DNA of 64,000 bases from Pseudomonas iranensis (GCF_014268585.2 NZ_CP077092.1:3286001-3350000), one strand, 5' to 3'. Counted from the stretch's first letter, positions 26,232 to 36,349 are shown. Notes: generated from the sequence alone by a model not told the origin. Made by a program: numbers and translations.

Positions 26232-26711
26232 TTAGAGACCGAGTTCACTCAACCCCGGATGATTATCCGGCCGGCGGCCCAGCGGCCAGTGGAACTTGCG
26301 CTCGCTTTCCTTGATCGGCATGTCGTTGATGCAGGCATAGCGCTGGAACATCAGGCCGTTGTCATCGAACTCCCAGTTCTCGTTACCGTACGAGCGGAAC
26401 CAGTTGCCCGAATCGTCGTGCCATTCATAGGCGTAACGCACCGCGATACGCGTATCGGAGTAGGCCCAGAGTTCTTTGATCAAGCGATAATCCAGTTCCT
26501 TCGCCCATTTGCGCGTCAGAAAAGCCTTGGCCTCTTCGCGGTTGTTGGCGAACTCGGCGCGATTGCGCCACTTGGTATCGAGGGTGTAAGCGAGCGAAAC
26601 CTTTTCCGGATCGCGGCTGTTCCAGCCATCCTCGGCCAGACGCACCTTCTCGATCGCTGACGCATGGTTGAATGGCGGCAATGGCGGACGTACCTGGGCT
26701 GCAGTCGACAT
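26232..26711 (-). CDS. DUF1348 / nuclear transport factor 2-like protein
   Basis: A 159-residue SnoaL/NTF2-fold protein of the DUF1348 group. It is recognised by the [38 protein letters not shown] opening, the [43 protein letters not shown] middle and a conserved [17 protein letters not shown] end. The family lacks a proven function. It lies 54 bp downstream of a TetR gene on the same strand, so it is probably repressed by it. Confidence 0.85.
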   Translation of the reverse strand: MSTAAQVRPPLPPFNHASAIEKVRLAEDGWNSRDPEKVSLAYTLDTKWRNRAEFANNREEAKAFLTRKWAKELDYRLIKELWAYSDTRIAVRYAYEWHDDSGNWFRSYGNENWEFDDNGLMFQRYACINDMPIKESERKFHWPLGRRPDNHPGLSELGL

Positions 26712-26765
26712 GTTCAATCTCCTGATTCATTTAATGTATGAACAACAAGTCCGGCTTATTAAGAG

Positions 26766-27329
26766 TTACAGGCCCAATAACTTTTGCGCCATGCATTGCG
26801 CATTATCGGCGGCACTGTGATCACCCATCACAAGCGCTACGGTAATGGCGCCTTCAATCAGGATCAGCAACTGTCTGGCCAATAGTTGCGGATCCTCGGC
26901 ACCATATTCGGTACACAGCTTGCTCACGTAGTCGAGCAGCTTCTGTTTATGTTCTTTGGCCACCAGCCGCACTGGATCCTGCGGATCACCCGTTTCGCCA
27001 CTGGTGTTGATAAAGGCACAGCCGCGAAAGCCTTCCGAGTCGAACCAGCCCTTGAGCACGGTAAACAGGTTGAGCAGGCGATCGGCTGGGGTTTCGGCCT
27101 GGTCGACAGCATGTGTGAACCAGTGCATCCAGCGAACATCGCGTCGCTGAAGGGCTGCGACAACCAGTGCGTCTTTGTCGGCAAAGTAACGGTAGATGCT
27201 TTTTCTGGAGACGCCGGCGGTCTTCACCAGAAGATCCATGCTGGTGGCAGCGATGCCACTTTTGTAGATCAACTTTTCGGTGACATCCAGAATGATGTCG
27301 CGTGTGTCATTGCTGATTGATTCGTTCAT
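26766..27329 (-). CDS. TetR-family repressor
   Basis: A 187-residue TetR regulator. The N-terminal HTH (about residues 8-55) reads IILDVTEKLIYKSGIAATSMDLLVKTAGVSRKSIYRYFADKDALV. A ligand-binding domain follows with the FRGCAFINTSGE segment seen in the group linked to electrophile-sensitive repressors; its Cys could be a sensor (inference). The ATG at 27329 is chosen because the predicted promoter starts transcription almost exactly there; a TTG 12 codons upstream lies in the -35 box. It heads a transcript with the DUF1348 gene. Confidence 0.88.
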   Translation of the reverse strand: MNESISNDTRDIILDVTEKLIYKSGIAATSMDLLVKTAGVSRKSIYRYFADKDALVVAALQRRDVRWMHWFTHAVDQAETPADRLLNLFTVLKGWFDSEGFRGCAFINTSGETGDPQDPVRLVAKEHKQKLLDYVSKLCTEYGAEDPQLLARQLLILIEGAITVALVMGDHSAADNAQCMAQKLLGL

Positions 27330-27336
27330 GTGGCGA

Positions 27337-27365
27337 ACAGTAGAACGAGTGTTCTTCTTGGTCAA
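27337..27365 (-). promoter_or_regulatory. TetR promoter with overlapping operator
   Basis: On the minus strand, TTGACC (27365-27360) and TACTGT (27342-27337) are separated by exactly 17 bp, a good sigma-70 promoter. The palindrome AGAACGAGTGTTCT (27342-27355) fills the spacer and touches the -10, the expected place for an autorepressor. The predicted start is at or next to the ATG, so the mRNA may be leaderless. Confidence 0.6.
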
Positions 27366-27395
27366 GCGAATTTCTTCAGCGTGTGTGAAAACGCT

Positions 27396-27460
27396 TTCGC
27401 GAGCAGGCTCGCTCCCACAGGGGAATGCAATTCAAAGGTGGGAGCGAGCCTGCTCGCGAA
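27396..27460. repeat. Inverted pair of gtgggagcgagcctgctcgcgaa repeats
   Basis: Two complementary copies of the 23-base element around a short spacer, upstream of pssA in the region between the divergent tetR and pssA genes. Confidence 0.85.
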
Positions 27461-27544
27461 GGGGCCATTACGGACACTGACAAGACCCGGCGCAGACGAT
27501 GGTGTAAGCTCTCAAACTCTTCGGAATCGAACCTTGCGAGCCTT

Positions 27545-28888
27545 ATGCCGTTGCTTTTCAAACGTTCTCTGCTGCCTAAACTGCGCAGCTTTGCGCTGAC
27601 CGCCGAGGCGGTGAGCATTCTGTCCAGTGCTGCCGAATTCCGACGCTGCCTGCTCGAGCAAATCGCCGCAGCGACCCAGCGCATCTACATCGTCGCGCTG
27701 TATTTGCAGCAGGACGAAGCCGGCCAGGAAATCCTCGATGCCCTGCACGCGGCCAAGCTCAAGCGTCCCGAGCTGGAAATCGCCGTGGTGGTCGACTGGT
27801 TGCGCGCCCAGCGCGGTTTGATTGGCGCCGGCAAGCAGCCGGGCAACGCCGCCTGGTATCAGGACATGACCCGCACGCACCAGAGCGAAGTGCCGATCTA
27901 CGGCGTGCCGGTGCAGACCCGCGAGCTGTTCGGCGTGCTGCACCTCAAAGGCTTCGTGATCGACGACAAGGTGGTTTACAGCGGTGCGAGCCTGAACAAC
28001 GTCTACCTGCACAAACTCGACAAGTACCGTTTCGACCGTTACCACGTGCTGCGCAGTCGCGAGCTGGCGGATTCGATGCATCACCTGGTCAAGCATGGCC
28101 TGATCGAATCGAAAGCCGTGCACCGCCTCGACCTGCCCAACCTGCCGACTACCCGCAGCCTGCGCAACGACATCGGCGACCTGCGCAGCCGTCTCAAGTA
28201 CGCGACTTACGACACCGGGGCCGGCAGCACCAGCCGTGAAGGGCTGTCGGTCACGCCACTGCTCGGCGTCGGCAAGAACAACCCGCTGAACCGGGCGATT
28301 CTCGAATTGATCGCCAGCGCGCAAAAGCAGCTGACCATCTGCACGCCGTACTTCAACCTGCCACTGGGCGTGATCCGTGAAATCAACCGAGCGCTGGCCC
28401 GGGGTGTGAAGATCGACATCGTGGTTGGCGACAAGACAGCCAATGACTTCTACATTCCGCCGAGCGAGCCGTTCAAGGTGATCGCCGCGCTGCCGTATCT
28501 GTACGAAATCAGCCTGCGCCGCTTCGCCAAACGCCACCAGCACAGCATCGACAGCGGCCAGTTGAACCTGCACTTGTGGCGCGACGGTGACAACACCTAT
28601 CACCTCAAAGGCATGTGGATCGATCAGCGCTACACCTTGCTGACCGGCAACAACCTCAACCCACGGGCGTTCCGCCTCGACCTTGAAAACGCGCTGCTGA
28701 TCGACGATCCGAAAGGCGAATGGCTGGAGCCAAGGGCGAACGAGCTGGAGAACATCTTCCGCCATACCACGCGGATCGACAGCTTCCAGACCCTGGAGAC
28801 ACTGCCGGATTACCCGGCAGGGGTGGCGAAGTTTCTCAAGCGGGTGAGTCGGGTGAGGATTGAGCGGTTGCTCTACAGGATTCTCTAG
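27545..28888 (+). CDS. pssA: Phosphatidylserine synthase PssA (PLD family)
   Basis: A 447-residue CDP-diacylglycerol-serine O-phosphatidyltransferase of the phospholipase-D type, as in E. coli PssA. The two HKD-type motifs are HLKGFVIDDKVVYSG (near residue 138) and HLKGMWIDQRYTLLTGNN (near 355). A positively charged surface is suggested by RRFAKRHQH. It makes phosphatidylserine, the precursor of phosphatidylethanolamine, and acts at the inner-membrane surface. The ATG at 27545 gives the E. coli-like MPLLFKRSLLPKL start. Confidence 0.93.
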   Translation: MPLLFKRSLLPKLRSFALTAEAVSILSSAAEFRRCLLEQIAAATQRIYIVALYLQQDEAGQEILDALHAAKLKRPELEIAVVVDWLRAQRGLIGAGKQPGNAAWYQDMTRTHQSEVPIYGVPVQTRELFGVLHLKGFVIDDKVVYSGASLNNVYLHKLDKYRFDRYHVLRSRELADSMHHLVKHGLIESKAVHRLDLPNLPTTRSLRNDIGDLRSRLKYATYDTGAGSTSREGLSVTPLLGVGKNNPLNRAILELIASAQKQLTICTPYFNLPLGVIREINRALARGVKIDIVVGDKTANDFYIPPSEPFKVIAALPYLYEISLRRFAKRHQHSIDSGQLNLHLWRDGDNTYHLKGMWIDQRYTLLTGNNLNPRAFRLDLENALLIDDPKGEWLEPRANELENIFRHTTRIDSFQTLETLPDYPAGVAKFLKRVSRVRIERLLYRIL

Positions 28889-28904
28889 CGCGTCCGGAAT
28901 TGCT

Positions 28905-28969
28905 TTCGCGAGCAGGCTCGCTCTCACAGGGAAATGCATTCCAACTGTGGGAGCGAGCCTGCTCGCGAA
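28905..28969. repeat. Inverted pair of gtgggagcgagcctgctcgcgaa repeats
   Basis: Complementary copies 16 bp after the pssA stop and just before the end of the convergent efe operon; one arm has a T for C change (ctctcacag). Confidence 0.8.
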
Positions 28970-28993
28970 GGGGCCAGACCAGAGGCTAAAAAA

Positions 28994-29818
28994 TCAGTTC
29001 AGCCCCAACTTCCCGCGCATCATCGACAAATCCTCCGCCAGCGTATTCACCGGCCCGACCAGCGCTTTGCGGTCGTTGTCTTTCACTTTGTCGTAGGTCT
29101 CAAAGCCACCATCCGCAGTCTTGTACTTGGCCAGAATCCGGTCGACCGTGGCGAAGTTCTTGTCGACTTTCGCTACAAACGCCTTGTCCTGCTGTTCGAT
29201 CTGAGGGCGGAACAGATCGACGATTTTCTTGGCGCCGTCGATATTGCCCTGGAAGTCATACAGGTCGGTGTGGCTGTAGCGGTCTTCCTCGCCGGAAATC
29301 TTCGTCGCCGCCACTTCTTCCAACAGCGCAGCAGCGCCGCCAACGACTTTCTCCGGCGGGAAGGTCAGACCGGCCACACGGGTTTGCAGATCCTGCACGT
29401 CTTTGTTCAAACCGTCGGCCAATGCATCCAGGCCCTTAGTGGACTTCTCCGCGAACAACGAATATTCGATGCGGTGAAAGCCAGTGAAGTCTTCAGCCTT
29501 CACGCCTTTTTCGTGGTCGTCGACGCGCGAGTCGATGGACGCATCGAGATCGCTGAACAGCTCGGCAATCGGCTCGATCGACTCGTAATACACCCGCGTC
29601 GGCGCGTAGAGCTTCTGCGCGGTCGCCAAGTCGCCTTTCTTCACTGCGTCGGTGAACTGCTGGGTGTGGCTGGCCAGTTCATCGAGCTTTTCGGTCACGT
29701 AGATCTTGTAGTCCGACACCGGCCCCACCAGATCCAGCGGCGCAGTCGCGGCGAACGCCGCTAACGGGGTGTTGAGCAAACCAAGGGTCAGCAATAACGC
29801 GAGTGGCGTTTTTTTCAT
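28994..29818 (-). CDS. EfeM-like M75/imelysin iron-uptake protein
   Basis: A 274-residue periplasmic protein with a signal peptide ([23 protein letters not shown]). One M75 peptidase-like (imelysin) domain contains the metal-site motif [10 protein letters not shown] (HxxE, near residue 107) and [17 protein letters not shown]. It lacks the cupredoxin domain of full EfeO, so it corresponds to the EfeM form. It is the last gene of the efe operon, 26 bp after efeB, and is paralogous to the M75 half of the efeO product encoded upstream. It probably binds ferric or ferrous iron for EfeU. Confidence 0.87.
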   Translation of the reverse strand: MKKTPLALLLTLGLLNTPLAAFAATAPLDLVGPVSDYKIYVTEKLDELASHTQQFTDAVKKGDLATAQKLYAPTRVYYESIEPIAELFSDLDASIDSRVDDHEKGVKAEDFTGFHRIEYSLFAEKSTKGLDALADGLNKDVQDLQTRVAGLTFPPEKVVGGAAALLEEVAATKISGEEDRYSHTDLYDFQGNIDGAKKIVDLFRPQIEQQDKAFVAKVDKNFATVDRILAKYKTADGGFETYDKVKDNDRKALVGPVNTLAEDLSMMRGKLGLN

Positions 29819-29844
29819 GGGGCGGCTCCAGTGTCGGTTGGGTG

Positions 29845-31143
29845 TCATGCGGTTTTGTTTTGGGAGGTGGCAGCCAGTAACGAGCGACCGATGAAATCGT
29901 CATCGCCGGTAGCGCCGGGCAGGGTGAAGAAATAACCGCCGCCGACCGGTTTGAGATATTCCTCAAGCGGCTCGCCATTGAGTCGGGTTTGCACGGTGAT
30001 AAAGCCTTTTTCCAGATCGGCCTGGTAGCAGATGAACAGCAGGCCCATGTCGAGCTGGCCGTTCTTGTTGACGCCGTTGGAGTAGTTGAACGGCCGACGC
30101 AGGATCAGATTGGCCTGGGTCGCGGCGGTGCGCGGGTTGGCCAGACGAATGTGCGCATCGAGCCTGGTCAGTTTGCCGGCGGGGTCCTTGCTGTAATCCG
30201 GCACTTCGCTTTCCTTGTGGCCGCCGATGGGCGCGCCGCTGCTCTTGACCCGGCCGAGAATGCTTTCCTGCTCCTGCAACGGCGTGCGATCCCAGCGCTC
30301 GACGAAGTTGCGGATGATGCGCACCGCTTGGTAACTGCCGTGGGCAGCCCAGGCCGGTTCGTCACTGTCCGGTTGTACCCAGACAATCCGCTCCATCGCC
30401 TTGGCGTCGTTGGAATCGGGGTTGGCCGAGCCATCGCGAAAACCGAGAAAGTTGCGCGCCGACTGCGCCGGTACGCCGGGTTTGGCCGGCGCTTGCGGCG
30501 GGACGCTGCCTTCCTGTTTCCAGCGCACCAGCAGCAGGTCAGGCAGGTTTTTGACGATGTCGCGCAGGGCGTGAATGTTGGTGTCGGCGGTGTTGGCGCA
30601 GAACTGCAGGCTCAAATCGCCATGGCAGCAATCGGCGTCCAGCGCATCGTTGGGAAAACCGACCATGCGTTGCAGGCGCTTGGGCTTTGCCGCCGCCAGA
30701 CCGAAGCGCTCGTCGAACAGCGAATCGCCGACGGAAACGGTGATGGTCAGGTTGTCCGGGGTGACCACCGGTCCGAGGATGCCGGAGTCCAGCGGTGGCA
30801 GTTTCGGGTCGACCTGCGCGACCGGGCCGCCTTTCATCAAAAACGCGATGCGTTCGTTCAAGGTGCGGAACAGCCGCTCGAGGTCTTCGCGATCGCTGGC
30901 CAGCACATCGAACGCCACCAGCATCCCGGAGGCCGGGCGCGGGGTGACGATGCCGGTCTGGTGCAGACCGTGGAAATCATGGCGGTCTTCGGTCTTGTCG
31001 CTGCTCGGCGCTTCGGTGACTTGCGCAGGCTGCGCGGCCATGGCCGGGCAGCTCAGCGCCGAGCCGGCAAGGGCGACACCGGCGGCGCCCATGCCCATCA
31101 GCACGCGACGTCGTTGCAGGTTGAGAGGTTCTGAATCGTTCAT
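29845..31143 (-). CDS. efeB: EfeB, Tat-exported DyP-type haem peroxidase
   Basis: A 432-residue protein. The Tat signal ([20 protein letters not shown], residues 10-29) is followed by a DyP fold. The catalytic loop [10 protein letters not shown] carries the distal Asp; the proximal haem His is likely in [12 protein letters not shown]. EfeB is exported folded with haem, and is proposed to oxidise Fe2+ or to release iron from haem in the periplasm for EfeU. It lies 17 bp after efeO. Confidence 0.94.
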   Translation of the reverse strand: MNDSEPLNLQRRRVLMGMGAAGVALAGSALSCPAMAAQPAQVTEAPSSDKTEDRHDFHGLHQTGIVTPRPASGMLVAFDVLASDREDLERLFRTLNERIAFLMKGGPVAQVDPKLPPLDSGILGPVVTPDNLTITVSVGDSLFDERFGLAAAKPKRLQRMVGFPNDALDADCCHGDLSLQFCANTADTNIHALRDIVKNLPDLLLVRWKQEGSVPPQAPAKPGVPAQSARNFLGFRDGSANPDSNDAKAMERIVWVQPDSDEPAWAAHGSYQAVRIIRNFVERWDRTPLQEQESILGRVKSSGAPIGGHKESEVPDYSKDPAGKLTRLDAHIRLANPRTAATQANLILRRPFNYSNGVNKNGQLDMGLLFICYQADLEKGFITVQTRLNGEPLEEYLKPVGGGYFFTLPGATGDDDFIGRSLLAATSQNKTA

Positions 31144-31160
31144 CTGTCGTGGTCTTCTGC

Positions 31161-32345
31161 TTACAGGCCGGAAAGGCCGAGGGCGGGGTCGATGCCATCC
31201 ATTGCCGTGGCCAGAGCCTTGGCTTTGGCGGCGATCTGCTGGCGTTGCGCGGCGGTCACGGCGTCGTAACTGACGTAGCCATCGGCGGATTTGAACGCGT
31301 TGAGCTGGTTGTCGAAGTCACTCATGGCCTGGTCGACATTCGCCAACACGTCAGCGGAGGATTTGCTCAGCATCGGGCGCAGCAGGTCGACGACCTTGCG
31401 CGCGGTTTGCGCGTTGGCGGCGAAACCGTTGAGATCGCTGTGGCTATAGCGTTCTTCCTCGCCGCTGCCGGCGCGCACATCGGCGAGGCTGTTGAGGTTG
31501 CGCACGAGAATGCTGACCAGTTGCTCCGGCGGCAGCGACTGCGCGAGCAACTGTTGCTTGAGGGTGGTGACATCTGCGAGCAAGCGCTGGGCAATTGGCG
31601 CGACATCGTCGAGTTTGCGTTGCTGGAACAGCGCGTGTTCGAGGCGATGGAAGCCGACAAAGGCCGGATCCTGCTCACGCTTCTCGAAATAATCGGCGCG
31701 GGCATTGATCTGATTGTCCAGCTCGGCCAGGCGCTGCGCCGCCGGCGCCAGACGCTGATAGGCAGCACGCGCCGGCAGGTACAACGCTTGCGCCTGCGCC
31801 AGATCGCCATCGGCGATCGCCTGATTCAGCGCCGTCGCCGCTTTGATCAACGCGCTGCCCTGAACGGCCAGATACACGCGAAATTCCGACAGCGGCCCGA
31901 CGAAAGCCACCATCGATGGCTTGGCCTTGGCGGCGGCATCGGAAGCGGCCGTCGGTGTGACGTGCAAAGTACCGCGCGGGTTGCTGAGCAGGCCGCAAGT
32001 GATCGCATAGTCGCCCGGTTGCAGGTTGGCGTTGATCACTTGGCTCAGGCCCGGCGCGATGTTTTCCCGCTCTTCGACCACCAGCACGCCGTCGAGAATT
32101 TCCCACTCGACCGCACGCTCGGAGCGGTTGACGATGCGGAAACTGGCGCGGCCGGCGGGCACCGTCAGGGCATTCGGCTCGCAACTGTGGGGATGGATGT
32201 TGACGACGATTTCGTCGTGGTTGTGCTGACGCTTGGCGGCGGCCATGTTCGAGGCGTACCAGAACAGCCCGCCGGCGGCGACCATCAGCAGCACCGAGCC
32301 GGCCAGCGCCCAACGCAGGGCCGGAGGGGTTTGGGTAGTAGACAT
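31161..32345 (-). CDS. efeO: EfeO, cupredoxin-M75 iron-binding protein
   Basis: A 394-residue protein. An N-terminal signal or anchor helix (residues 11-32) is followed by a cupredoxin-like domain (about 45-130). That domain holds [33 protein letters not shown] and [13 protein letters not shown], the conserved Cys/Glu metal site of EfeO. The M75 domain (about 145-394) has [10 protein letters not shown] and [13 protein letters not shown]. EfeO is thought to capture periplasmic iron and hand it to EfeU. The ATG at 32345 lies 8 bp after the efeU stop. Confidence 0.93.
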   Translation of the reverse strand: MSTTQTPPALRWALAGSVLLMVAAGGLFWYASNMAAAKRQHNHDEIVVNIHPHSCEPNALTVPAGRASFRIVNRSERAVEWEILDGVLVVEERENIAPGLSQVINANLQPGDYAITCGLLSNPRGTLHVTPTAASDAAAKAKPSMVAFVGPLSEFRVYLAVQGSALIKAATALNQAIADGDLAQAQALYLPARAAYQRLAPAAQRLAELDNQINARADYFEKREQDPAFVGFHRLEHALFQQRKLDDVAPIAQRLLADVTTLKQQLLAQSLPPEQLVSILVRNLNSLADVRAGSGEEERYSHSDLNGFAANAQTARKVVDLLRPMLSKSSADVLANVDQAMSDFDNQLNAFKSADGYVSYDAVTAAQRQQIAAKAKALATAMDGIDPALGLSGL

Positions 32346-32353
32346 GAAGGGCC

Positions 32354-33193
32354 TTATTGGCTGGAAACGGAAGTGGTTGGCGTCGCCTGGCGAGGCGCGG
32401 GCATGAAGAACATCACCAGTGCCAGCAGCAGATAAATCAGGTACGCGCCCAAGGTGCTGACGGTCGGCGCATCCTGATAACCGAACATGCCGGCCAGCAC
32501 CGAGCCCAGCGGGCCGTCCATCGGCAGTGTCGCGCTGAAGTCGAACAGCACCGTTTGCAGGTGATTCCACAGCCCGGCTTCATGCAGCGCCTTCACCGAG
32601 TTGGCGAGTATTCCGGCAGCGACCACGAGGATGAACAATCCGGTCCACTTGAAGAACGCCGAAAGATTGAGGCGCATGCTGCCGCTGTAGATCAGGAAAC
32701 CGACGATCACCGCCAGGATCAGGCCGAGCAGGGCGCCAATCGGCGCGCCCGGGCCTTCGCTTTGCTGGAACACGGCGAGCAGGAAGAACACCGTCTCCAG
32801 GCCTTCGCGAGCGACGGCGAAGAAGACCATGGCGATCAATGCAATCACCTGATGCCTGGATTGCGTCAGCGCCTGATCCAGCGAGGCTTGCAGCGAGTGC
32901 TTGATCGACCGCGCGACCTTGCGCATCCAGAACACCATCGAACTGAGAATGCCCACGGCGACCAGGCCGACCACGCCTTCGAATAATTCCTGCTGCTTTT
33001 GCGGGAATTCAGCACTGACCAGCTCCAGACCACCGCCGACCAGCAGGGCAAGGGCGGCGGCGAGGAAGACGCCGATCCATACCGCTGGCATCCATTGGCC
33101 ACGGCCGGTCTGCTGCAAATAACTGGCAATGATGCCGACGATAAGCGCGGCCTCGATGCCTTCGCGCAACATGATCAAAAAGGGAACGAGCAT
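32354..33193 (-). CDS. efeU: EfeU, FTR1-family iron permease
   Basis: A 279-residue inner-membrane protein with seven hydrophobic segments. The two REGxE iron motifs are MLREGIEAALIVG (near residue 11) and AREGLETVFFLLA (near 130). The opening VPFLIMLREG matches E. coli EfeU. It carries iron across the inner membrane, driven together with EfeO and EfeB. It is the first gene of the four-gene efe operon, behind a Fur box. Confidence 0.95.
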   Translation of the reverse strand: MLVPFLIMLREGIEAALIVGIIASYLQQTGRGQWMPAVWIGVFLAAALALLVGGGLELVSAEFPQKQQELFEGVVGLVAVGILSSMVFWMRKVARSIKHSLQASLDQALTQSRHQVIALIAMVFFAVAREGLETVFFLLAVFQQSEGPGAPIGALLGLILAVIVGFLIYSGSMRLNLSAFFKWTGLFILVVAAGILANSVKALHEAGLWNHLQTVLFDFSATLPMDGPLGSVLAGMFGYQDAPTVSTLGAYLIYLLLALVMFFMPAPRQATPTTSVSSQ

Positions 33194-33233
33194 TGGCTAG
33201 CCACAGCGGTTTAGATAGGAGGCTAAGTTGTAA

Positions 33234-33252
33234 CATAATGACACTCATTCCC
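33234..33252 (-). promoter_or_regulatory. Fur box upstream of efeU
   Basis: The minus-strand 19-mer GGGAATGAGTGTCATTATG matches 13 of 19 positions of the Fur consensus GATAATGATAATCATTATC, with intact AATGA and TCATTAT half-sites. It lies 41 bp upstream of the efeU ATG, so iron repression of the operon is expected. Confidence 0.75.
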
Positions 33253-33305
33253 AAATGGCATTCATTGACATTTAGCTGAACCTTAGCTGAACAACTGTGA
33301 TTCCT

Positions 33306-33392
33306 GGGGGAGCGAGCCTGCTCGCGAATGCGGTATACCTGTGACATTTGTTTATCTGACACACCGCTTTCGCGAGCAGGCTCGCTCCCACA
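33306..33392. repeat. Inverted pair of gggagcgagcctgctcgcgaa repeats
   Basis: Two complementary elements about 40 bp apart, between the divergent efe operon and the AraC regulator. Confidence 0.85.
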
Positions 33393-33466
33393 TTGGCCCT
33401 GCGGTGACTTCAGCAGCTGGGTTAAGATGCCTACCACCCAAAAAACAACAAGGCTCACCTCGCTCC

Positions 33467-34483
33467 ATGGCGGAAAAAGACACCATTGCCATTCAACTGG
33501 TGCGCGAAGCGCTGCTGCAAAGTTGCGCCCCGGGCGCGGCGACGGATGAGGCGTTGACCAAGGTCGGCATCGATCCGGCTTTGTTAGCGGCCGATGAGGG
33601 CAGGGTGCCGGCCTCGCAATACGCCAGACTTTGGCGCCTGCTGGCCAGACGCTGTGATGACGAGTTCTTCGGCATGGACCCACGTCCGCTCAAGTCCGGC
33701 AGCCTGGCATTTTTGTGTCGCAGCGCCATGGCGCAACCGACGCTGGCGGCGGCGCTGGATACCGGTCTGACGTTCCTGTCGCTGATGCTGGAAAAACTGC
33801 CGGCGCAACTGGTCCATCAGCAGAGCCTGGCGGAAATCGTCCTGCTCGAAGACGACGCCGAGCCGCGCCGCGCCTTTACCTATTTCACTTACTGGATGAT
33901 CGTGCACGGCGTCGCATGCTGGCTGGCCGGGCGGCGGATTCCGATTCTGGCGATTGAACTGCGCTGCGCCGAACCGGATTTCACTGACGACTATCGGGTG
34001 ATGTTTTCGGAAAACCTGCGGTTTGAGCGCCCGCGAACACGAATGATTTTTTCCGCCGATTGCCTCGATCTGTCGATCAAACGCAGTGCCGAAGAACTCA
34101 AGCGCTTCCTGGCCCAGGCTCCGGCGAACATTCTGGTCAAGTACCGCGACCCCGACAGCCTCGCCAGCCGGATCAAACAGGATCTGCGACAGCTGCCCGC
34201 CGAGCAATGGCCGGAAACCGAGGCGCAGGCCCAGCAACTGTGCATGTCCGCGTCGACATTACGCCGGCGTCTGGCCGAGGAAGGGCAGACCTATCAGGGC
34301 CTCAAGGACAGTGTGCGCAAGGAGCTGGCAATCACCTGGCTGGCAGAGCCTTCGATCAGTTTCGTCGAGATTGCTGCACGGCTGGGTTTTGCGGATGCCA
34401 GTTCGTTCTACAAGGCGTTTCGCAAATGGTCCGGGTCGAACCCGGGGCATTACCGCACACTGATCCTCAATGAGGTGGTCTGA
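33467..34483 (+). CDS. AraC-family regulator (Arabinose_bd/HTH_18 type)
   Basis: A 338-residue regulator. An N-terminal ligand domain of the Arabinose_bd type spans about 15-200 and contains the FGMDPRPLKSGSLAFLCRSAM segment. The C-terminal HTH pair (about 235-335) reads LCMSASTLRRRLAEEGQTYQGLKDSVRKELA and VEIAARLGFADASSFYKAFRKWSGSNPGHYR. It lies 183 bp upstream of, and on the same strand as, the acyl-CoA operon, and is the likely activator of that operon (inference from position). A single gtgggagcgag half repeat follows the stop at 34493-34515. Confidence 0.87.
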   Translation: MAEKDTIAIQLVREALLQSCAPGAATDEALTKVGIDPALLAADEGRVPASQYARLWRLLARRCDDEFFGMDPRPLKSGSLAFLCRSAMAQPTLAAALDTGLTFLSLMLEKLPAQLVHQQSLAEIVLLEDDAEPRRAFTYFTYWMIVHGVACWLAGRRIPILAIELRCAEPDFTDDYRVMFSENLRFERPRTRMIFSADCLDLSIKRSAEELKRFLAQAPANILVKYRDPDSLASRIKQDLRQLPAEQWPETEAQAQQLCMSASTLRRRLAEEGQTYQGLKDSVRKELAITWLAEPSISFVEIAARLGFADASSFYKAFRKWSGSNPGHYRTLILNEVV

Positions 34484-34666
34484 CCCGACGGCTTCGCGAG
34501 CAGGCTCGCTCCCACCCAGGGCCGCGTGACCATTCCCTTAAAAGGCTTGGCCAAACCAGTCAGCCACTTTGATAACTTTGACCATTGCCCCAAGCCCCGC
34601 GCGGCGCGACTATCCCTGTGTTGTTTACGGTTCCCAGCCTAATAAAAACACCGAGGGATTCTGGCA

Positions 34667-36331
34667 ATGCGCGATTACTTGTCTGCCACCGAACAGTTCA
34701 ACTATCAGCACACCGTCGATGCGTCGCTCAGCGGCACGCTGGCGGCACTCAACGCCTGCATCGAATGTTGCGACCGCCATGCGTTGCCCGGGCGCATTGC
34801 GTTGTTCTGGGAAGGTCGCGACGGCTCAAGTGCGACTTACACCTTCACTGATCTGCAAGACAAAGCCGCGCGTTTCGCCAATTTTCTCCTCGCCCAGGGC
34901 GTGCAGAAGGGCGATAAAGTCGCCGGCCTGCTGCCGCGCAACGTCGAATTACTCATCACCGTGCTCGCCACCTGGCGCATCGGCGCGGTGTATCAGCCGC
35001 TATTCACCGCGTTCGGCCCCAAAGCCCTCGAACATCGCCTGAACAGTTCCGGGGCGAAAGTCGTGGTCACCGACGCGGTCAATCGGCCCAAGCTCAATGA
35101 AGTCAGCGCATGCCCGACCATCGTCACCGTTGGTGGCGCCAAAGGTCAGGGCATCGTTCGTGGTGATTTCAGTTTCTGGGCTGAGCTGGCCAACTATTCC
35201 AATGTCTGCGAGCCGGTATTGCTGACCGGCGAAGACCCGTTCCTGCTGATGTTTACCTCGGGCACCACTGGCCCTGCGAAAGCCTTGGCGGTGCCGCTCA
35301 AAGCCATCGTCGCCTTCCAGAGCTACACCCGCGATGCGGTGGACCTGCGTCCTGAAGACGCGTTCTGGAATGTCGCCGATCCGGGCTGGGCCTATGGCAT
35401 CTATTTCGGCGTCACCGGGCCGTTGGCGCTGGGCCACCCGATTACCTTCTACGATGGCCCGTTCACCCTCGAAAGCACCTGCCGGGTGATCAACAAATAT
35501 GGCATCACCAATCTCACCGGTTCGCCCACTGCCTATCGCTTGCTGATAGCCGGGGGAGAGGAGTTCGCCAGATCGATCAAGGGCAAACTGCGCATCGTCA
35601 GCAGCGCCGGTGAGCCGCTGAACCCGGAAGTGATCCGCTGGTTCGCTGACAACCTCGAGGTGGTCATTCACGATCATTACGGCCAGACCGAACTGGGCAT
35701 GGTGCTGTGCAACCACCACGGCCTCGAGCACCCGGTGCATGTCGGCGCCGCTGGTTTCGCTTCGCCGGGCCATCGCATCGTCGTGCTCGATGAGCAATAC
35801 AACGAACTCGGCGTCGGTCAGCCGGGCATTCTTGCCATCGACCGCCCGCAATCGCCGATGTGCTGGTTCGGCGGCTACGAAGGCGCGCCGACCAAGGCCT
35901 TCGTCGGCGACTACTACCTGAGCGGCGACACCGTGGAATGGAACCCGGACGGCAGCATCAGCTTTGTCGGCCGCAGTGATGACGTGATCACCACTTCGGG
36001 CTACCGCGTCGGCCCGTTCGACGTGGAAAGCGCCCTGATCGAACACCCGGCCGTGGTCGAGGCGGCGGTCGTCGGCAAGCCCGACCCGGAACGCACCGAA
36101 CTGGTCAAAGCCTTCGTCGTGCTGAGCGCGCAGTACCGCGCCGCGCCGGAGCTGGCCGAAGAACTGCGGCAACACGTACGCAAGCGTCTGGCCGCGCATT
36201 CGTACCCGCGTGAAATCGAATTTGTCAGCGAGTTGCCCAAAACCCCGAGTGGCAAATTGCAGCGCTTTATCTTGCGCAACCAGGAAATCGCCAAGGCTCA
36301 AGAGGCCGCGGCGCACAACGTTTCAGCTTGA
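34667..36331 (+). CDS. Acyl-CoA synthetase (AMP-forming)
   Basis: A 554-residue ANL-superfamily ligase. The P-loop is FTSGTTGPAKA (near residue 200). A5-type GQTELGM follows, then the YYLSGDTVEWNPDGSISFVGRSDDVI hinge and the C-terminal PKTPSGKLQRF with the catalytic lysine. It activates short- or branched-chain carboxylic acids to CoA thioesters. First of five tightly packed plus-strand genes. Gene order matches, as I recall it, the P. putida PP_2213-PP_2217 cluster linked to branched short acids. Confidence 0.9.
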   Translation: MRDYLSATEQFNYQHTVDASLSGTLAALNACIECCDRHALPGRIALFWEGRDGSSATYTFTDLQDKAARFANFLLAQGVQKGDKVAGLLPRNVELLITVLATWRIGAVYQPLFTAFGPKALEHRLNSSGAKVVVTDAVNRPKLNEVSACPTIVTVGGAKGQGIVRGDFSFWAELANYSNVCEPVLLTGEDPFLLMFTSGTTGPAKALAVPLKAIVAFQSYTRDAVDLRPEDAFWNVADPGWAYGIYFGVTGPLALGHPITFYDGPFTLESTCRVINKYGITNLTGSPTAYRLLIAGGEEFARSIKGKLRIVSSAGEPLNPEVIRWFADNLEVVIHDHYGQTELGMVLCNHHGLEHPVHVGAAGFASPGHRIVVLDEQYNELGVGQPGILAIDRPQSPMCWFGGYEGAPTKAFVGDYYLSGDTVEWNPDGSISFVGRSDDVITTSGYRVGPFDVESALIEHPAVVEAAVVGKPDPERTELVKAFVVLSAQYRAAPELAEELRQHVRKRLAAHSYPREIEFVSELPKTPSGKLQRFILRNQEIAKAQEAAAHNVSA

Positions 36332-36349
36332 ATCCAAGGAAACACCGTC

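Noticed and set aside
27512..28939. 475-residue minus-strand open frame opposite pssA
   Set aside because: Antisense shadow of a complete phospholipase-D-type gene with both catalytic motifs.
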